From Chloroflexota bacterium (GTDB lineage: Bacteria > Chloroflexota > Anaerolineae > Anaerolineales > Villigracilaceae): a DNA stretch of 64,000 nucleotides. The notes beneath the pieces were generated by a model that saw only the letters and a list, made by a program, of their open reading frames with translations, was not told the origin of the DNA and did not search any database. The stretch covers positions 372,001 to 436,000 of the forward strand of contig JAIOOU010000003.1 in NCBI GenBank assembly GCA_021414245.1. Reading direction: 5' to 3'. Made by a program: the position numbers and the translations under genes. Below are positions 42,598 to 50,299 of the stretch, piece after piece (within the stretch, counting starts at the first letter, position 1; the number at the start of each line of letters is the position of its first letter).

Positions 42598-43029
42598 CTA
42601 TTTTGGCTTTTCTATAAAGAGTTTTCCAATATTTGTTACATCTTTTTTAAGCAGATCGAAATTTATGCCCAATTTTAGTTTTGCAAGTCGATTTTCTACA
42701 AGTTCAATGGCTTTTAGAGTTGTGCTGACTATAAATTGTCGTCTTTCATTTTCGGTGCGATCATGAAAATCGGTCCGTTTTACGGGCACCTTAACTGATA
42801 TATCTTTGTTTTTATTGGAATAGTTGCCGGTCTTTATTTTATCCACATCGAAAATGGTCGAGAAATTCCCTTCGATGTAAAACTCGATTAAAAGTAAATT
42901 TAGGCCTTCGCCATAGTCTGTCTTTTTAAGATCCTTCAGCAAATTTGCGAATCCATTCTCTCCGTGCAAATATGTATCAAACATTTTTCCTGCTTCAATA
43001 TCGCCGGCACCTACAAAGTACCCTATCAT
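42598..43029 (-). CDS. Hypothetical 143-aa protein, possibly truncated by a stop codon
   Basis: Starts MIGYFVGAGDIEAGKMFDTY after GGAG and ends FIEKPK. It is clearly more AT- and Lys/Asn-rich than its neighbours, a sign of recent transfer. No signal peptide or membrane helix is seen. Reading through its TAG adds a 19-residue tail that is conserved in a second fragment nearby, so the original protein may have been 163 residues. It may be an immunity-type or other accessory protein, but I do not recognise it. Confidence 0.55.
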   Translation of the reverse strand: MIGYFVGAGDIEAGKMFDTYLHGENGFANLLKDLKKTDYGEGLNLLLIEFYIEGNFSTIFDVDKIKTGNYSNKNKDISVKVPVKRTDFHDRTENERRQFIVSTTLKAIELVENRLAKLKLGINFDLLKKDVTNIGKLFIEKPK

Positions 43030-43060
43030 GACATACTCCTGTTACTTCTTGCTGGAATTC

Positions 43061-43810
43061 TTACCAACCCCGATTGGGCCAGTCCTTCTGGCGTTCTTCG
43101 CGGAAGCGCTGCGCCCATTCCTCGGAAATATCGTCCGCAAGTTGGGTCAATGCGGGCGGCGCGATGGTCACGGACTTTGAATCCAGTTCGAGATAGTCGA
43201 GGATCGTGCGCACGGTCCCTTCGTAGTTTTGGATGAAATCCTCGTAAAAAATATTCAACGGGGTAATGCCGCCTTCGGTGAGGAATTCCTGGATCCCGGC
43301 TTCACGCATGGAACATTCATTGTAAAGATGGTTGATGGCATCGAAGGAATACCTGTCAGAAAGGTCAACGGGCGTGCGGGTTTGGTCTGTGGGTACGTGC
43401 CATTCCCCCGATTGGATCGCCCGCCACCATGAAACCGCCAGCCGCACCTTGTTGCGGCGCGTCATGAAGATGTGACGATGGTTGGGGAAGATCCCCTCCC
43501 AAACTTGCGTGCGCTTTGTCACCGGAGGGCAGGCAGGGAAGTTCCGCAGCGTTTCGGTCAACTGGCTGAAATGTGGTTCGTAATAGGAATGGCTGATCCC
43601 AAAAACGCCATTCGAAGTGCTTCCCAGTTTGTATAAATATTCCTGAAGTTCGGCGAGGTTTGTTTTGTTGAATGTTGCAAGCAGGTCAGGCGGGCAGTTG
43701 AACCATTCCCGGGGAATGCCGGCAACGCCCGTGGATTCAATCGCTTTGTATAGTAATGTGCTGCCTGTCCGCTGGGTGAACCAGATCGTATAGGAAAGTT
43801 TGGGTGTCAT
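43061..43810 (-). CDS. Stf0-type sulfotransferase
   Basis: 249 residues. The PAPS-binding start is FTQRTGSTLLYKAIESTG, followed by VAGIPREWF, and the second PAPS site is in FMTRRNKVRLAVSWWRAIQSG. The family moves sulfate from PAPS to a sugar hydroxyl, as in trehalose 2-sulfotransferase. The acceptor here is unknown. PAPS-making genes are not in the window. Confidence 0.87.
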   Translation of the reverse strand: MTPKLSYTIWFTQRTGSTLLYKAIESTGVAGIPREWFNCPPDLLATFNKTNLAELQEYLYKLGSTSNGVFGISHSYYEPHFSQLTETLRNFPACPPVTKRTQVWEGIFPNHRHIFMTRRNKVRLAVSWWRAIQSGEWHVPTDQTRTPVDLSDRYSFDAINHLYNECSMREAGIQEFLTEGGITPLNIFYEDFIQNYEGTVRTILDYLELDSKSVTIAPPALTQLADDISEEWAQRFREERQKDWPNRGW

Positions 43811-43908
43811 CGATATGATTCCTTTTGTCCCGCCTTCCGCACGCTGCCAATCCCGTTGAAGGGCACGCCAACGATCAGCGAAACTTTGGTAACGGTATTC
43901 ATAAAATT

Positions 43909-44751
43909 TTATAAGGCGTTCTTCGCAACAATTGCGTACCCAACCGCCCCGGGACCCAGATGCGCTCCAAGGACCGGTGTGATGTTAATGGTATGGGTGA
44001 TTTCTGCGGGAAGTAAATGGGCAGCCTGTTCATGAAAGGCCATGGCCTTTTCAAGTGCATTTGTGTGCAAAAGCGAGAATTGTTCGATGGGTTGATGCTC
44101 TTCCAGAATTTTCAGGAGTCTGGCTTCCGCCTTGTATGTGGTTCGTACCCGTTCGGAACCGGGCATTCCATTCTTCATGGTAAGGATCGGTTTTAGCTGC
44201 AACAAACTGCCGATGCCCGCAATAAAGCCATTCATCCGTCCGCTGCGACGCAAGAATTCAAGCGTATCCAGCCGCGCCGCAACCAGGGTGCGCGACCGGA
44301 GGTCATCCAGGGCAGCTTCGATCTCCTTCATGGGTTTCCCGTCTGCGGCCATACGGGCAGCTTGTTCCACCTGAAGACCTGTTCCCAAACTGAGCTGTCC
44401 CGAATCGCGCACAGTGACGGGAATCCTTTCATATTCCTGCGCCGCCTTGCCAGCCATGTTGACGATGGCGCTTAATTTTTTGGAAATGTGAATGGACAGG
44501 ATCTCGGAAAATCCCTTTTCGGCCAGGGTTTGGTAGGCATCGTTGAATGCATCCATGCCCGGTGTGCCGGTCGTCGGATGTACGGTGTAGCCCGGCAGGT
44601 TCGTGTAAAAATCCTTGCGCGTGATGTCCACACCATCCAGAAAGCTCTTGTCACCAATATTAATAAAAAGCGGAATGACCTTGATGCCCAATTCATGGAC
44701 AATATGTTGGGGGAGATCGCAGGTTGAGTCTGTAACAATGGCAATGGTCAT
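43909..44751 (-). CDS. DegV-family fatty-acid-binding protein
   Basis: 280 residues. Start pattern IAIVTDSTCDLP, then FYTNLPGYTVHPTTGTPGMD, ILSIHISKKLSA and the late HLGPGAVGYAI. DegV (FakB-like) proteins hold a fatty acid for a FakA-type kinase. No fakA is adjacent. Confidence 0.9.
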   Translation of the reverse strand: MTIAIVTDSTCDLPQHIVHELGIKVIPLFINIGDKSFLDGVDITRKDFYTNLPGYTVHPTTGTPGMDAFNDAYQTLAEKGFSEILSIHISKKLSAIVNMAGKAAQEYERIPVTVRDSGQLSLGTGLQVEQAARMAADGKPMKEIEAALDDLRSRTLVAARLDTLEFLRRSGRMNGFIAGIGSLLQLKPILTMKNGMPGSERVRTTYKAEARLLKILEEHQPIEQFSLLHTNALEKAMAFHEQAAHLLPAEITHTINITPVLGAHLGPGAVGYAIVAKNAL

Positions 44752-44854
44752 GATTGAGCCTTTGGGAAGTTAATCAAAACAGGGGTTGCGAGTTTTTTAC
44801 AAGAGTGTACCCGATTTTAACAGGGCGGCCTTTGTTAAATTGTCCGGCAGGTGC

Positions 44855-45703
44855 TTAATCGTTTTCCTTCGCTGTCTTTGCACTTCCCATTGCACTTAAT
44901 ACCACGCCGCCGAGCACGATCAGTCCGCCGATCAAGGCAAAGAGCCCCATGCTTTCGCCGAGAAAGAGGAACACCCAAAGTGGATTTAACACGGGCTCCA
45001 GCGTACTCACAAGATTTGCTTCCAATGCAGGAATATGTTTGATTGCCTTGGTAAAGAATACGAAAGCCAGCCCGATTTGAAAGATCCCGAGAAATGCAAT
45101 GATCAGCCAGGTGTTCACGGTCCACGCCTCTTTCAATACGAAGGGGAATCCCATTATCGCCGTGGCGAGACTTGCGATCAGAAAACTTTCCTCCGGCGCG
45201 CCGTCTTTTTGGGCGCGGAAGGAAACCATCATCACAGCCGAGGTCACGCCGCTTAGGATTGCCAGCAGGTTTCCGTAGAAACCGCCCGTACTTAATTTGT
45301 CCCCGAAGAAAAAGAACAGACCGGTGAAGATGATCAGCATGGAGACATAGTCCGTGCGGGAGGGCCTTTCACGCAGGAACCAGTATCCCAGCAGCACCAC
45401 GTAGATCGGTGCGGTGTATTGCAGGAAGATCGCGTTCGCAGCGGTGGTCAGCCTGGTGGATGTAATGAACAGAAATTGGGTCAGGATGGAAGCGCCCGCC
45501 GCCAGCAGCTGCCAGCGGTTGAAACGGACCGGCAGCCGGCGCATATAGATCAGAAAGACCAGGCTGGCAAACAGGCTGCGTGCCGATAAAATGGCGATGG
45601 GCTGCCAGTCAGTCATTTTGATCAGGACCCCGCTGGTGCTCCACAGGGCGGCGGCCATCACAAGAAAAAGAAGCGCCTTGCGGCGTTCTGAAAGTGAATC
45701 CAT
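44855..45703 (-). CDS. EamA/DMT-family transporter
   Basis: 282 residues with ten hydrophobic helices in two EamA repeats (ALWSTSGVLIKM in the first, TLEPVLNPLWVFLFLGE in the second). It exports or imports a small metabolite; the substrate cannot be read from sequence. Confidence 0.88.
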   Translation of the reverse strand: MDSLSERRKALLFLVMAAALWSTSGVLIKMTDWQPIAILSARSLFASLVFLIYMRRLPVRFNRWQLLAAGASILTQFLFITSTRLTTAANAIFLQYTAPIYVVLLGYWFLRERPSRTDYVSMLIIFTGLFFFFGDKLSTGGFYGNLLAILSGVTSAVMMVSFRAQKDGAPEESFLIASLATAIMGFPFVLKEAWTVNTWLIIAFLGIFQIGLAFVFFTKAIKHIPALEANLVSTLEPVLNPLWVFLFLGESMGLFALIGGLIVLGGVVLSAMGSAKTAKEND

Positions 45704-45774
45704 GCGTGTCCTCGCAAATCGTTGGGTTGAAAACCCATTATACAGGATGCCTGGTCGCAGGATCTGGTATTAAG

Positions 45775-45814
45775 AAAACAGTCCCCCGGCCTTATACAAC
45801 GGGAGACTGTTTTG
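45775..45814. terminator. Terminator between ABM and EamA genes
   Basis: AAAACAGTCCCCCG pairs with CGGGAGACTGTTTT with small mismatches; T-rich on the leftward strand. Confidence 0.7.
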
Positions 45815-45816
45815 GT

Positions 45817-46101
45817 TCACGAAGGCAGGCTGGTCACCTCATTCAGGAAAGTCACCTCGGGCGGGGCGGTCATTCCTCCGCGCCGGGTCACTTCACGAAA
45901 CTCCGCCGATTGGAACATCTCTCCGGCCTTCTCCACACTCTCGAAACGCAGGAGAACGAAAATCTCGTTTTTACTGTCCACTTTGTGAAAGGCTTGCGCG
46001 CTCAGCGACCCATAGGTTTTGCGCAGGGCCGCGGCCTCCTCGAAAACAGTTTCCCACTTTGCAAAATCCTCCACAGTAAATCGTGCAAGGGCGTTGATCA
46101 T
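45817..46101 (-). CDS. Antibiotic-biosynthesis-monooxygenase-like (ABM) domain protein
   Basis: 94 residues with an AAAGGAGA ribosome site. The ferredoxin-like fold pattern is present: ALARFTVEDFAKWETVFEEA, YGSLSAQAFHKVDS, FVLLRFESVEKAGEMFQS. Members are cofactor-free oxygenases, haem-degrading enzymes or simple binders; which applies is unknown. Confidence 0.7.
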   Translation of the reverse strand: MINALARFTVEDFAKWETVFEEAAALRKTYGSLSAQAFHKVDSKNEIFVLLRFESVEKAGEMFQSAEFREVTRRGGMTAPPEVTFLNEVTSLPS

Positions 46102-46174
46102 GAACTTTTCTCCTTTGGCTTATCGAACGATGGGTTTGAATATGGGAACAGATTTGCGATCTGCGAGTTACATT

Positions 46175-46552
46175 TTAGGCCTCGGCAATAACCGCGATGG
46201 AAATTTTCATCCCCGCCGGGCGGATGGGAAGTTTCGCTCCCTGACGGGCGGGCGGGTCCTCGGGGAACCACTTGCTCCATTCCTCGTTCACGCCTGCGAA
46301 ATCTGTCTCCTCAGCCAGGATGAACGTTGCGTTCACGACCCTGTCCAGGGAAGTTCCGGCTGCTTCAAGGATCGCCTGGATATTCTTCAGGCATTGATGT
46401 GTCTGCTCCTGGATCGTCCCGCCAACAATTTCACCTGTGACCGGGTCAAACGGTCCCTGCCCTGAGACAAAGACAAGTCCTGCCGCCTTGACCCCCTGGC
46501 TATATATGGCTGACTTTGGAGCGTTTCCTGTAGAAATGATCTGCTTTGCCAA
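46175..46552 (-). CDS. ridA: RidA-family enamine/imine deaminase
   Basis: 125 residues, starting at a TTG codon after GAGGTG. RidA hydrolyses reactive enamines made by PLP enzymes. Visible marks are YSQGVKAAGLVFVSGQGPFD, the NIQAILEAAGTSLDRVV helix and RQGAKLPIRPAGMKISI. The usual substrate Arg lies near 105 in this family, and an Arg is present there. Confidence 0.88.
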   Translation of the reverse strand: MAKQIISTGNAPKSAIYSQGVKAAGLVFVSGQGPFDPVTGEIVGGTIQEQTHQCLKNIQAILEAAGTSLDRVVNATFILAEETDFAGVNEEWSKWFPEDPPARQGAKLPIRPAGMKISIAVIAEA

Positions 46553-46712
46553 TTTGCACCTCTATGATTTGGATGTCAAGGAGTCAAACCCTGATGGTTC
46601 AGAAGGGTTCCATTGAGTTTCACTGGATCCATGTGCACAGGAGAACCGTCTTGGTGGGGGAGTATGACTTTGTAAATTGCGTTTTGTCAGCGGAATCGAG
46701 TTCGAAATATTT

Positions 46713-46738
46713 ATTTCGATAAGGTTTCTTATCGAAAT
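46713..46738. promoter_or_regulatory. Perfect 11-bp inverted repeat, candidate operator
   Basis: ATTTCGATAAG, spacer GTTT, CTTATCGAAAT. It lies in the divergent region between ridA and the hydrolase gene and has no U-tract, so an operator is more likely than a terminator. Confidence 0.5.
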
Positions 46739-46748
46739 CTAATTTTCC

Positions 46749-46793
46749 TTGCCAATAACTAATTATATTAGTTATAATACTAATATAATTAGT
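46749..46793 (+). promoter_or_regulatory. Promoter with -10 box bracketed by an operator
   Basis: TTGCCA at 46749-46754, an 18-base spacer and TATAAT at 46773-46778. The -10 box lies exactly between ACTAATTATATTAGT (46758-46772) and its perfect inverted copy ACTAATATAATTAGT (46779-46793). The TetR-type regulator two genes away is the natural candidate to bind. Confidence 0.75.
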
Positions 46794-46807
46794 AACAGGA
46801 GAATGGA

Positions 46808-47611
46808 ATGAAAACTGAATTTTTCAAACAGCAAAATGGAAGGATCGCCTATGATGTAACAGGCGCTGGTCCGCTGGTGGTGTGTGTGCCCTCCATGGGC
46901 GATCTGAGAGGGGAATATCGTTTCCTGGTACCGCAGCTTGTGGAGGCGGGTTATCGCGTGGCTACCATGGATGTCCGTGGACATGGCGCGAGCAGTGTCG
47001 AATGGGACGATTTTTCGGTGGCCGGCGTGGGTGCGGATATCGTTGCGCTCATTCGTGAATTGGAAAGCGGCCCCGCCATTATTGTGGGAACCTCGATGGC
47101 GGCTGGCGCAGCAGTTTGGGCGGCGGTTGAAGCGCCTGAGTTGATCCGCGGAATGATCTTGGTGGGTCCCTTCGTGCGCGGAGAAGGGACCTGGTTCGGC
47201 AACTTGATGTTCTCTGCATTATTTGCGCGTCCGTGGGGACCTGCGATGTGGACCCAATATTATTCGATGTTGTATCCGTCACATAAGCCTGCTGACTTCG
47301 ACGAATATTCCTCCCTGTTGAAGTCAAACTTGAAAGAACATGGCAGGATGGAAGCCCTGTTGAGAATGATCCGCGCTTCCAAGAAGGCTTCTGAAGAGCG
47401 TATTCCCAAAGTACAGAGTCCTGTTTTGGTGTTGATGGGGACCAGGGATCCGGATTTCAAGATTCCCGAAGAGGAAGCAAAGTGGGTGGCCGGGCATCTG
47501 CGTGGAACTTATGCAATGATCGGGAACGCAGGTCATTATCCGCATGCTGAAATGCCCGATGTAACCACACCGTTGATATTATCTTTCATGAATTCGTTGG
47601 GGAAAGGATAG
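46808..47611 (+). CDS. Alpha/beta hydrolase
   Basis: 267 residues. The nucleophile elbow is VGTSMAAGAAVW (Ser near 97), the oxyanion region is VVCVPSMGD, a late Asp is in MGTRDPDFKIP and the His is in GNAGHYPHAE. AGGAG precedes the start. It is the first gene of an operon with a TetR regulator and a YrdB-like protein, so it may degrade or modify the ligand that the regulator senses. Confidence 0.88.
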   Translation: MKTEFFKQQNGRIAYDVTGAGPLVVCVPSMGDLRGEYRFLVPQLVEAGYRVATMDVRGHGASSVEWDDFSVAGVGADIVALIRELESGPAIIVGTSMAAGAAVWAAVEAPELIRGMILVGPFVRGEGTWFGNLMFSALFARPWGPAMWTQYYSMLYPSHKPADFDEYSSLLKSNLKEHGRMEALLRMIRASKKASEERIPKVQSPVLVLMGTRDPDFKIPEEEAKWVAGHLRGTYAMIGNAGHYPHAEMPDVTTPLILSFMNSLGKG

Positions 47612-47617
47612 GCAAAC

Positions 47618-48196
47618 ATGACTCGTAAAACACGGATGCGCCTCGATAAACAGGCTGTGATTCAGGCTGCTGTTGAACTGGTCAACACCGGTGGGATGCA
47701 GGCGCTCACGCTGAGCCGGCTGGCTGAAGAATTGGGAATTCAACCCCCGTCGCTTTATAACCATATCGATGGATTGCCCGGCCTGCAAAAGGACCTGGCT
47801 GTCTGGAATGCCAGACTGCTTGCGGATCGTTTGGGTGAAGCGGCTATTGGCAAAAGCGGCCCGGATCTTTTTATGCATGTGGCCCAGGCCTTTCGGAGTT
47901 ACGTGAAGGAAAACCCCGGCTTGTATCTGTCCACGCTGCGTTCTTCGGGGGCGCAGCCGGAACAGGATGAAAACCTGAAGCGCGAAGAGGAACGTGCATT
48001 GAAGATCGGCATCACGGTCATGGGTTCGCTCGGGTTGAGGAGTCAGGATGCGGTGCATGCCTTGCGCGCTTTTCGCAGCACGGTCCATGGATTTGCCACG
48101 TTGGAAATAGCGGGTGGCTTTGGCCTGCCGCTTGAATGTGAAGAAAGCTTTCGCAGGCTGGTTGCGGCCCTGGCTGCCGGATTACAACAAAATTAA
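47618..48196 (+). CDS. TetR/AcrR-family regulator with WHG-type C-terminus
   Basis: 192 residues. The N-terminal helix-turn-helix is VIQAAVELVNTGGMQALTLS ... LGIQPPSLYNHIDG; the C-terminal ligand-binding region has FRSTVHGFATLEIAGGFGLP, as in the WHG subfamily. It starts 6 bases after the hydrolase and probably represses the operon through the inverted repeats at 46758-46793. Confidence 0.9.
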   Translation: MTRKTRMRLDKQAVIQAAVELVNTGGMQALTLSRLAEELGIQPPSLYNHIDGLPGLQKDLAVWNARLLADRLGEAAIGKSGPDLFMHVAQAFRSYVKENPGLYLSTLRSSGAQPEQDENLKREEERALKIGITVMGSLGLRSQDAVHALRAFRSTVHGFATLEIAGGFGLPLECEESFRRLVAALAAGLQQN

Positions 48197-48208
48197 CCCG
48201 GAGTGAAA

Positions 48209-48547
48209 ATGGCTGTTTTAAAAGGCTTGAATTTATTAATTCGTTTTTTGCTGGAACTGTGCATGCTTGCAGCTGTGGGCTATTGGGGATTTAAGACCCG
48301 CTCAGGATGGCTGTTGAAGATCCTTTTTGGGATTGGTCTGCCCGTCTTGATCGCCATGCTCTGGGGGACTTATATCGCTCCAAAAGCAACTCATCCCCTG
48401 ACCGGCGCTTCCCGCTTAAGCCTCGAGCTGATTCTGTTTGCTTCAGGCGCCTTCTCCCTTTTTGCGGGCGGCAAGTCAAACCTGGGTTGGGCATATGCTG
48501 TGATTTTGGTGGTCAACGAAATTTTATTGAAAATCTGGAGGCAATAA
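48209..48547 (+). CDS. YrdB-like (DUF2568) membrane protein
   Basis: 112 residues from the ATG at 48209, placed 5 bases after GGAG; a GTG six bases earlier overlaps that site. Four hydrophobic helices with ELCMLAAVGYWGFKTRSGW and WGTYIAPKATHPL, the YrdB pattern. The function is unknown. It is the last gene of the hydrolase-TetR operon. Confidence 0.8.
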   Translation: MAVLKGLNLLIRFLLELCMLAAVGYWGFKTRSGWLLKILFGIGLPVLIAMLWGTYIAPKATHPLTGASRLSLELILFASGAFSLFAGGKSNLGWAYAVILVVNEILLKIWRQ

Positions 48548-48574
48548 CCTTTCCCCGTGCCGGAGCTGGAATCT

Positions 48575-48605
48575 CAAAATATCCCATCAAAGATGGGATA
48601 TTTTG
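48575..48605. terminator. Bidirectional terminator
   Basis: CAAAATATCCCATC pairs with GATGGGATATTTTG around AAA. It lies between convergent genes. Confidence 0.8.
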
Positions 48606-48616
48606 GATGCTGTATT

Positions 48617-49051
48617 TTAGTTTGGATGGATCAACATCACGGGGATGTGCGAATGATGTACGACCCGGTCGGCCACACTGCCCATCAGCCAGCGTTGAAT
48701 GCCCGATCGTCCGTGGGTGGACATGGCGATTACATCGGCATGAATCTCATCCGCGACTTTCAAGATCATTTCAGGGATCGGGCCTTCGCGCATGATGCTG
48801 GTGACCTTGGCGCCTTCTTTTGCCAGTTTGCTGGTCTCCGCCTGAAGGTATTCCTCGGCCTCAATCTCTGTTTCCTCAATAATTTTGGTGGCCAGGCCCG
48901 GGCTGCGGGCGAGATACTCCAGGTTCGGGGTGACCGGTACCCGCATGATCACGATCTCGGCGCCTTCGGCTTTTGCAAGAGCCTGGGCGTGCGGTAATAC
49001 TGCCTCGGCAAGTTCTGAGCCATCCAGGGGGACAAGAATCTTTTTATACAT
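48617..49051 (-). CDS. Universal stress protein A
   Basis: 144 residues. Start YKKILVPLDGSELAEAVLPH; the ATP-binding pattern GxxGxRWLMGSVAxxV is seen as MSTHGRSGIQRWLMGSVADR near the end. It is a cytoplasmic nucleotide-binding stress protein. A close paralogue lies upstream (49264-49707). Confidence 0.93.
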   Translation of the reverse strand: MYKKILVPLDGSELAEAVLPHAQALAKAEGAEIVIMRVPVTPNLEYLARSPGLATKIIEETEIEAEEYLQAETSKLAKEGAKVTSIMREGPIPEMILKVADEIHADVIAMSTHGRSGIQRWLMGSVADRVVHHSHIPVMLIHPN

Positions 49052-49199
49052 AATACATCTCCTTTATCTGGAAAAAAACAACTTGTGTTTGAGCTCATCT
49101 TCACAGTAGCACAGACCCGCGCTTGTTTTCAAGTGACAATCGGCATATCCCCTGTTTGGGATGTGAATGGATCCGGTGATTTTGTGCTTGATGACAACA

Positions 49200-49226
49200 G
49201 GCTGCAACCCGATGGAGGTTGCAGCC
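49200..49226 (-). terminator. Hairpin between the two stress-protein genes
   Basis: GGCTGCAACC and GGTTGCAGCC form a 10-bp stem around a 7-base loop. The T-run is weak, so termination is uncertain. Confidence 0.45.
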
Positions 49227-49263
49227 TGCAAGACATGCTGTCGAAATTCGAAATTATGGACTT

Positions 49264-49707
49264 CTAATTTGAACTGACTGGATGGATTAACATCACCGGG
49301 ATGGGCGAATGATTTACCACTTTATCCGCCACGCTGCCCATTAACCATCTTTGCACCCCGGAATATCCGTGGGTGGACATCGTAATGAGATCGGCGTGTG
49401 TTTCCTTGGCGACTTCCAGGATCGTATCCGGCACAGGCCCTTCCCGCGTGAGGCCGGTCACTTTGGCGCCCTCCTCCCTCAATTTTAAAACCTCATCCTG
49501 CATGTATTCCTTGGTCTCATCCTCCATTTCCTTGAGCACCATCGAGGCCAGAGCAGGATCCCGGGCCAGAAAGGCGGTGGTTGGAAGAACTGGCACTCTT
49601 AAAAGTATGATCTCGGCGCCCTCGGCTTTGGCCAAAGCCTGGGCGTGAGGAAGCGCGGCCTCTGCAAGCTGGGAACCGTCGAGAGGGACAAGAATTTTCT
49701 TGTACAT
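49264..49707 (-). CDS. Universal stress protein A, paralogue
   Basis: 147 residues with YKKILVPLDGSQLAEAALPH and MSTHGYSGVQRWLMGSVADK. The two stress proteins are alike over their whole length, so they come from a tandem duplication. Each has its own leader region. Confidence 0.93.
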   Translation of the reverse strand: MYKKILVPLDGSQLAEAALPHAQALAKAEGAEIILLRVPVLPTTAFLARDPALASMVLKEMEDETKEYMQDEVLKLREEGAKVTGLTREGPVPDTILEVAKETHADLITMSTHGYSGVQRWLMGSVADKVVNHSPIPVMLIHPVSSN

Positions 49708-49845
49708 AGTTCATCTCCTGGTGTGTGAAAAGGACTTTGCAGAATCTGCCATGATCGGCTTTTAATCACTGTATCAGCCGGCACCCCGCTTTTCAAGTGA
49801 CATTGTTCATGTAACTTTTTGATGAAACCCACCCTCGATGGGTGA

Positions 49846-50286
49846 TTATGGCGTGGGAGGCATTTCGTTCAAGACCAGCCAGTACAAGCCAAGCTGACGG
49901 ACAGCTTCAACAAATTGATCGAAGTCCACCGGTTTGCGAACATAGGAATTTGCACCCAAATCATAGCCGTTGATCACATCCTGATCCTCCCGGGAAGAGG
50001 TCAGGATCACGACCGGCAGCCGCCGTGTGCCCTCGTTTGCCCGAATGCGGCGCAATACTTCCAGCCCGTCCACTTTTGGAAGGTTAATGTCGAGCAGGAT
50101 AAGCTGGGGCAGATCGTTGAAATCACGGTCCGCATAAGCCCCGGTGCAGAATAAAAATTCAAGAGCCTCGACTCCGTCGCGAACCACTTTCAGCTCATTG
50201 CCGATCTTGTTTTTTCTCAGGGCCCGTAGGGTCAGGGCCTCATCGTTTGGATTGTCCTCGATCAGCAGGATTGCTTTTTGGCTCAT
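49846..50286 (-). CDS. Rcp1-type response regulator, second copy
   Basis: 146 residues, single receiver: LLIEDNPNDEALTLRAL, acceptor Asp in LILLDINLPKVDG, Lys in SYVRKPVDFDQFVEAV and the ending GLYWLVLNEMPP. It is very similar to 2348-2800 and likewise follows a multi-PAS kinase gene (13 bases apart), so the two kinase-regulator modules are paralogous. Confidence 0.92.
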   Translation of the reverse strand: MSQKAILLIEDNPNDEALTLRALRKNKIGNELKVVRDGVEALEFLFCTGAYADRDFNDLPQLILLDINLPKVDGLEVLRRIRANEGTRRLPVVILTSSREDQDVINGYDLGANSYVRKPVDFDQFVEAVRQLGLYWLVLNEMPPTP

Positions 50287-50299
50287 GAGTTATCCTCCG

